Shown here: piece by piece, positions 61,301-64,000 of the stretch
Position numbering within the stretch: position 1 is the first letter of the stretch
Layout: each line of letters begins with the position of its first letter
Source of the DNA: Odiellus spinosus
Lineage: Eukaryota; Arthropoda; Arachnida; Opiliones; Phalangiidae
Direction of reading: 5' to 3'
DNA length: 64,000 nt
NCBI GenBank assembly: GCA_963920705.1
Contig: OY987237.1
Coordinates: forward strand, 16,460,601-16,524,600
Notes under the pieces: model-generated
What the model was told of the DNA's origin: nothing
Database searches by the model: none
What the model saw: the letters and a program-made list of their open reading frames with translations, nothing else
Made by a program: the position numbers and the translations under genes

Positions 61301-63431
61301 ACTACCGGATTTAACGTATCCTGAAAAGATCAGAGTTGAGAGATTTATCAAGGGGGGGATTAATATAAAGTCTTACTTCGATAAATTCAACGAGTTCGTT
61401 GGTAGAATGTCGACCAAAATATTGATGAGGGATCGTATTGTTGAAGAGAATCGTTGTGGGATAAGATTTGATGGAATACTGCGATGAAATTATGTTCATT
61501 TTTGTGTTTTTTTGCGAATAATTGCGATCTAGATTATCTTTATTTTCAAAACTTACGCTGGAGCATAATGCCGAATGAATGGTGCAATCCACCGTACCGA
61601 AACTGGCCAAATGTTCAGCGGCCTTGCTACTCTTCCGGAACTCCGGTAACAAGTTCATACACGGAGGACACCACTAATTACAAGAAATTAAATTAATTAA
61701 GTTAATTATTAATAAAAATGATTATTAAAAACTTTCAGAATAAATTAATTATGTTTTAATTTAAACAGAATTTAATTATTTAAAACAAATCCTAATTAAA
61801 CTACAAAGCTGATTAATTTAAATACTAATTAAAAATGAACTTACGGGTGCGAAAAAATCCACAAAAAAGGCTTTATCGGAATGGACCACCCTTCCTGGAA
61901 AATCTTTGGGTTCAAGAGTTTCGACTCTACTTTCTAAAGTTTCTTTAACGAAGAGAGAAATATCGTGAACAGTTTTTTCACCGTGAAATATTTCGTACGA
62001 TCCTCCGTTACGAAAAATAACAAAGGCTGGTAATTTCTTCAAATAAAGACGCGAACAAGGGACTTCATCCTGATCGCAATCGATACGATTCAACTTAACA
62101 TAACCGATCATTGTCCGCAGAATCTTAACTTCTTTATCGAGGGAAGAGTCTTGTTTAGAACTAAAGTGAATAAGACGCGGATTTTCAGCTTCATTCGTTC
62201 TTAAACGTTCGCGAACTTCTTCAAATTCTCTGGAATCAATCAAATCAGGCTCGGGAATTTTTTTTAAAAGGTTATCGAAGATTTCCTTTCGATCTTCGCC
62301 TTCGATGATAGATTGGTCTTGACTCTCGCCTGTTTCTTTCAAATCTTTGTAAAGAATCCATTTATCGTCACTGGATCGTAATGATTTGCAAAGATCAACT
62401 TCAGGTTCGCATTCTACGAATCCAACATTTACTAATCCGTCCTTAAATTAAATTTAATCAAGATTATTTAGGAATAATTATAGTAAACCCTTCTATCTAT
62501 ATTCAAATTCTTGTTTAAAAAACGTATAAAGAAGTTCCTCCGACTAAAACTAAGCCTAATTCTAAGTGAATAGAAATAAAATTTTAAAATAACTTACGAC
62601 CATAATTGACAGCTTCTTCACTTCGTCCAAATCCCAACAATCGGATTGTTTCCGGCAGAAAAAGATCAACCAAGGAGATTCTACGTTAATGACTTGATCC
62701 AAAGAATTTCGGAAATTATCTTTTGTCAGTTTGAAGTAAGGATCGCCAATTTCTCCCAGCACAAACTCCGTCAACGATTCCAAATCTCTCTGTCCTTGAT
62801 ACTTCAATTCTTGCGGGAAAAGCATCAAAGTAGGATAAGATCTAATGTTTAACTGCCTACAAATGTGCCAATCTTCTTCGCAATTAACTGCTCCGATTCT
62901 TATAACGTTCTCTAGATCGCGGGCTAATTGACGCCAAACTGGAGCCAGAGTATGACAATGCGAACATTGAGGGCTGTAGAAATTTATAAACCAAATTGTT
63001 TCCGAGCCATCGACTATTCTCTCAAAATCGGTCTTGGATAAAGTGGTAACTTCAGGGTCATCGTCGTAAATACCGAAGCTTTCGTAGTAATAGTTCCAAC
63101 TGTGAAAATTACCTCTCCAAGAGGAACCGAAATCATCCTTCAAACCTTCTTCCCCGTACGTATCGTACTTTTTTCTGGTTTCTTGATCTTTCAGCACTTC
63201 GTAAGCTTTGTTAATCTTAATGAAATGATCGTGGGCTTCTTCATCTCCAGGGTTTTTATCAGGATGCATCGTTAAAGCGAGTTTCTTGAAGGCTTTCCTA
63301 ATTTCTTTGGAATCGGCGTCTTTCTTCACCCCCAAGAGTTCGTAATAATCGGTCGAGAATACGTATATAGTAGATGACAGCGTTAATAATAGAATAAAGA
63401 GACTGTCTTTTCTTAGTTTCGCTAAATTCAT
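58316..63431 (-). CDS. DNAJC10: DNAJC10 / ERdj5, ER disulfide reductase and co-chaperone
   Basis: ER-lumen protein that recruits BiP through its J domain and reduces disulfides in client proteins. I assembled 11 exons (- strand order): 63431-62598, 62441-61845, 61673-61557, 61478-61377, 61320-61204, 61139-60961, 60099-59965, 59898-59832, 59759-59631, 59566-59483 and 58345-58316. They total 2391 bases, one frame, 796 aa (human about 793). Order: signal peptide 1 to about 27; J domain about 28-93 with HPD at 56-58; FGIYDDDPE; thioredoxin with CSHC at 156-159; two non-catalytic thioredoxin-like parts (exon 2); then CPPC 479-482, CGPC 587-590 and CGHC 701-704; C-terminal KEEL. The active-site Cys pairs are intact. 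Several introns fall just before or within thioredoxin motifs, as between CGP and C. ATG 63431 is chosen because it heads the hydrophobic signal; no upstream in-frame ATG was seen. Convergent with Wnt10. Confidence 0.95.
58905..59250. repeat. Tandem array, 27-bp unit, in the last DNAJC10 intron
   Basis: Seven clear copies at about 59015-59195 of TTTTGGACCAAGGCTTAATA plus CGAAGGG, with worn copies on both sides. They occupy the middle of the 1137-bp intron. The unit is a multiple of three, which creates a periodic - strand open frame with no gene meaning. Confidence 0.92.
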
Positions 63432-64000
63432 GGTTGAAATTCGTTCAATGTCTTTCGGTTTCTTAAATTTGTTGTTTGAGTTTGACTTCCTCAATGAAAA
63501 TTCTTAAGCCTTGGTCCCGGCGAGTTCTTCTCCTTTCAGAATTTAGACTGTATAAAAAGAAACTTTTTTGAGCTAAAATGATTAAATTATTAACGCGACC
63601 TAAAATTATAATTCTAAAATCTAAAAATTAATCATAAACTACATCATTTTGGTCGTAAAAAGGTTTAAATTACACGTATTATTTTTTACGACACGCACGG
63701 TTTAAAGTCAAACCACCATTATTAATAACTGGCAATTTCATCCAATCGGAAGGCTCCAAATAATCAATGACGTTAAACTAGCTCATTGGCGCGCTCGCTT
63801 TTTGGCGCTAAAATCGAGCGCCGAATCGAAATGCTTTTACTAGGGAACATTTAAATTCCCTAACCTTTTAACCTGAACTCCCAAATCCCTAACTAATAAA
63901 AAGGCCCCAAATTATAAGGCCGAATGATTCCTAGAAATCCATTATTGTAGGCCTATTTCTAAAACCAAAATTAGAAACATTATAATCAATAATAATTTAT
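63432..64000. other. Sequence upstream of DNAJC10
   Basis: Should contain the DNAJC10 promoter and 5' UTR on the - strand. No TATA box or other site could be assigned. A short C/T-rich stretch near 63850-63900 (AATTCCCTAACCTTTTAACC) resembles the 40-bp repeat family. No further gene is visible. Confidence 0.5.

Noticed and set aside
63432..63494. Longer N-terminus for DNAJC10
   Set aside because: The upstream frame has no ATG, and adding it would place a basic stretch before the signal peptide.

Overview
This is nuclear DNA from an invertebrate animal. Coding exons with normal GT-AG introns sit as small GC-richer islands in AT-rich, repeat-laden DNA. Three Wnt genes lie in a row on the + strand: Wnt1 (exons 7222-11528, first exon not found), Wnt6 (29797-36383, complete, 367 aa) and Wnt10 (53329-56516, complete, 432 aa). 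This is the order of the ancient animal Wnt9-Wnt1-Wnt6-Wnt10 cluster, so Wnt9 would be expected to the left of the window. Wnt1 resembles protostome Wingless more than vertebrate Wnt1 near its N-terminus (a GIA..GEPNN stretch), so a protostome is favoured. I cannot name the phylum or species.

On the - strand at the right end is a complete DNAJC10 (ERdj5) gene (58316-63431, 11 exons, 796 aa): signal peptide, J domain, and thioredoxin modules with CSHC, CPPC, CGPC and CGHC active sites. Its last exon is only 30 bp and supplies a KEEL C-terminus, a KDEL-type ER-retrieval signal. It is tail-to-tail with Wnt10.

The Wnt genes share one exon plan. Exon 1 carries the signal peptide and ends in phase 2, exon 2 ends in phase 1, exon 3 ends in phase 0, and exon 4 carries the lipid-attachment serine as its 16th codon in all three. 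Wnts are secreted, cysteine-rich, lipid-modified signals. DNAJC10 is an ER disulfide reductase and co-chaperone. It is biochemically compatible with folding cysteine-rich cargo, but adjacency alone does not show a functional link.

No gene was recognised in the remaining DNA (about 1-7.2, 11.5-29.8 and 36.4-53.3 kb, plus the large introns). It holds tandem arrays with periods of 20, 23, 24, 27, 36, 40 and 155 bp, several families of short inverted-repeat (MITE-like) elements, dispersed short motifs, long poly-G/poly-C and poly-A/poly-T runs, and GA microsatellites. Five arrays of unrelated sequence share a 20-bp period. No tRNA, rRNA, CRISPR array, virus or transposase gene was recognised.
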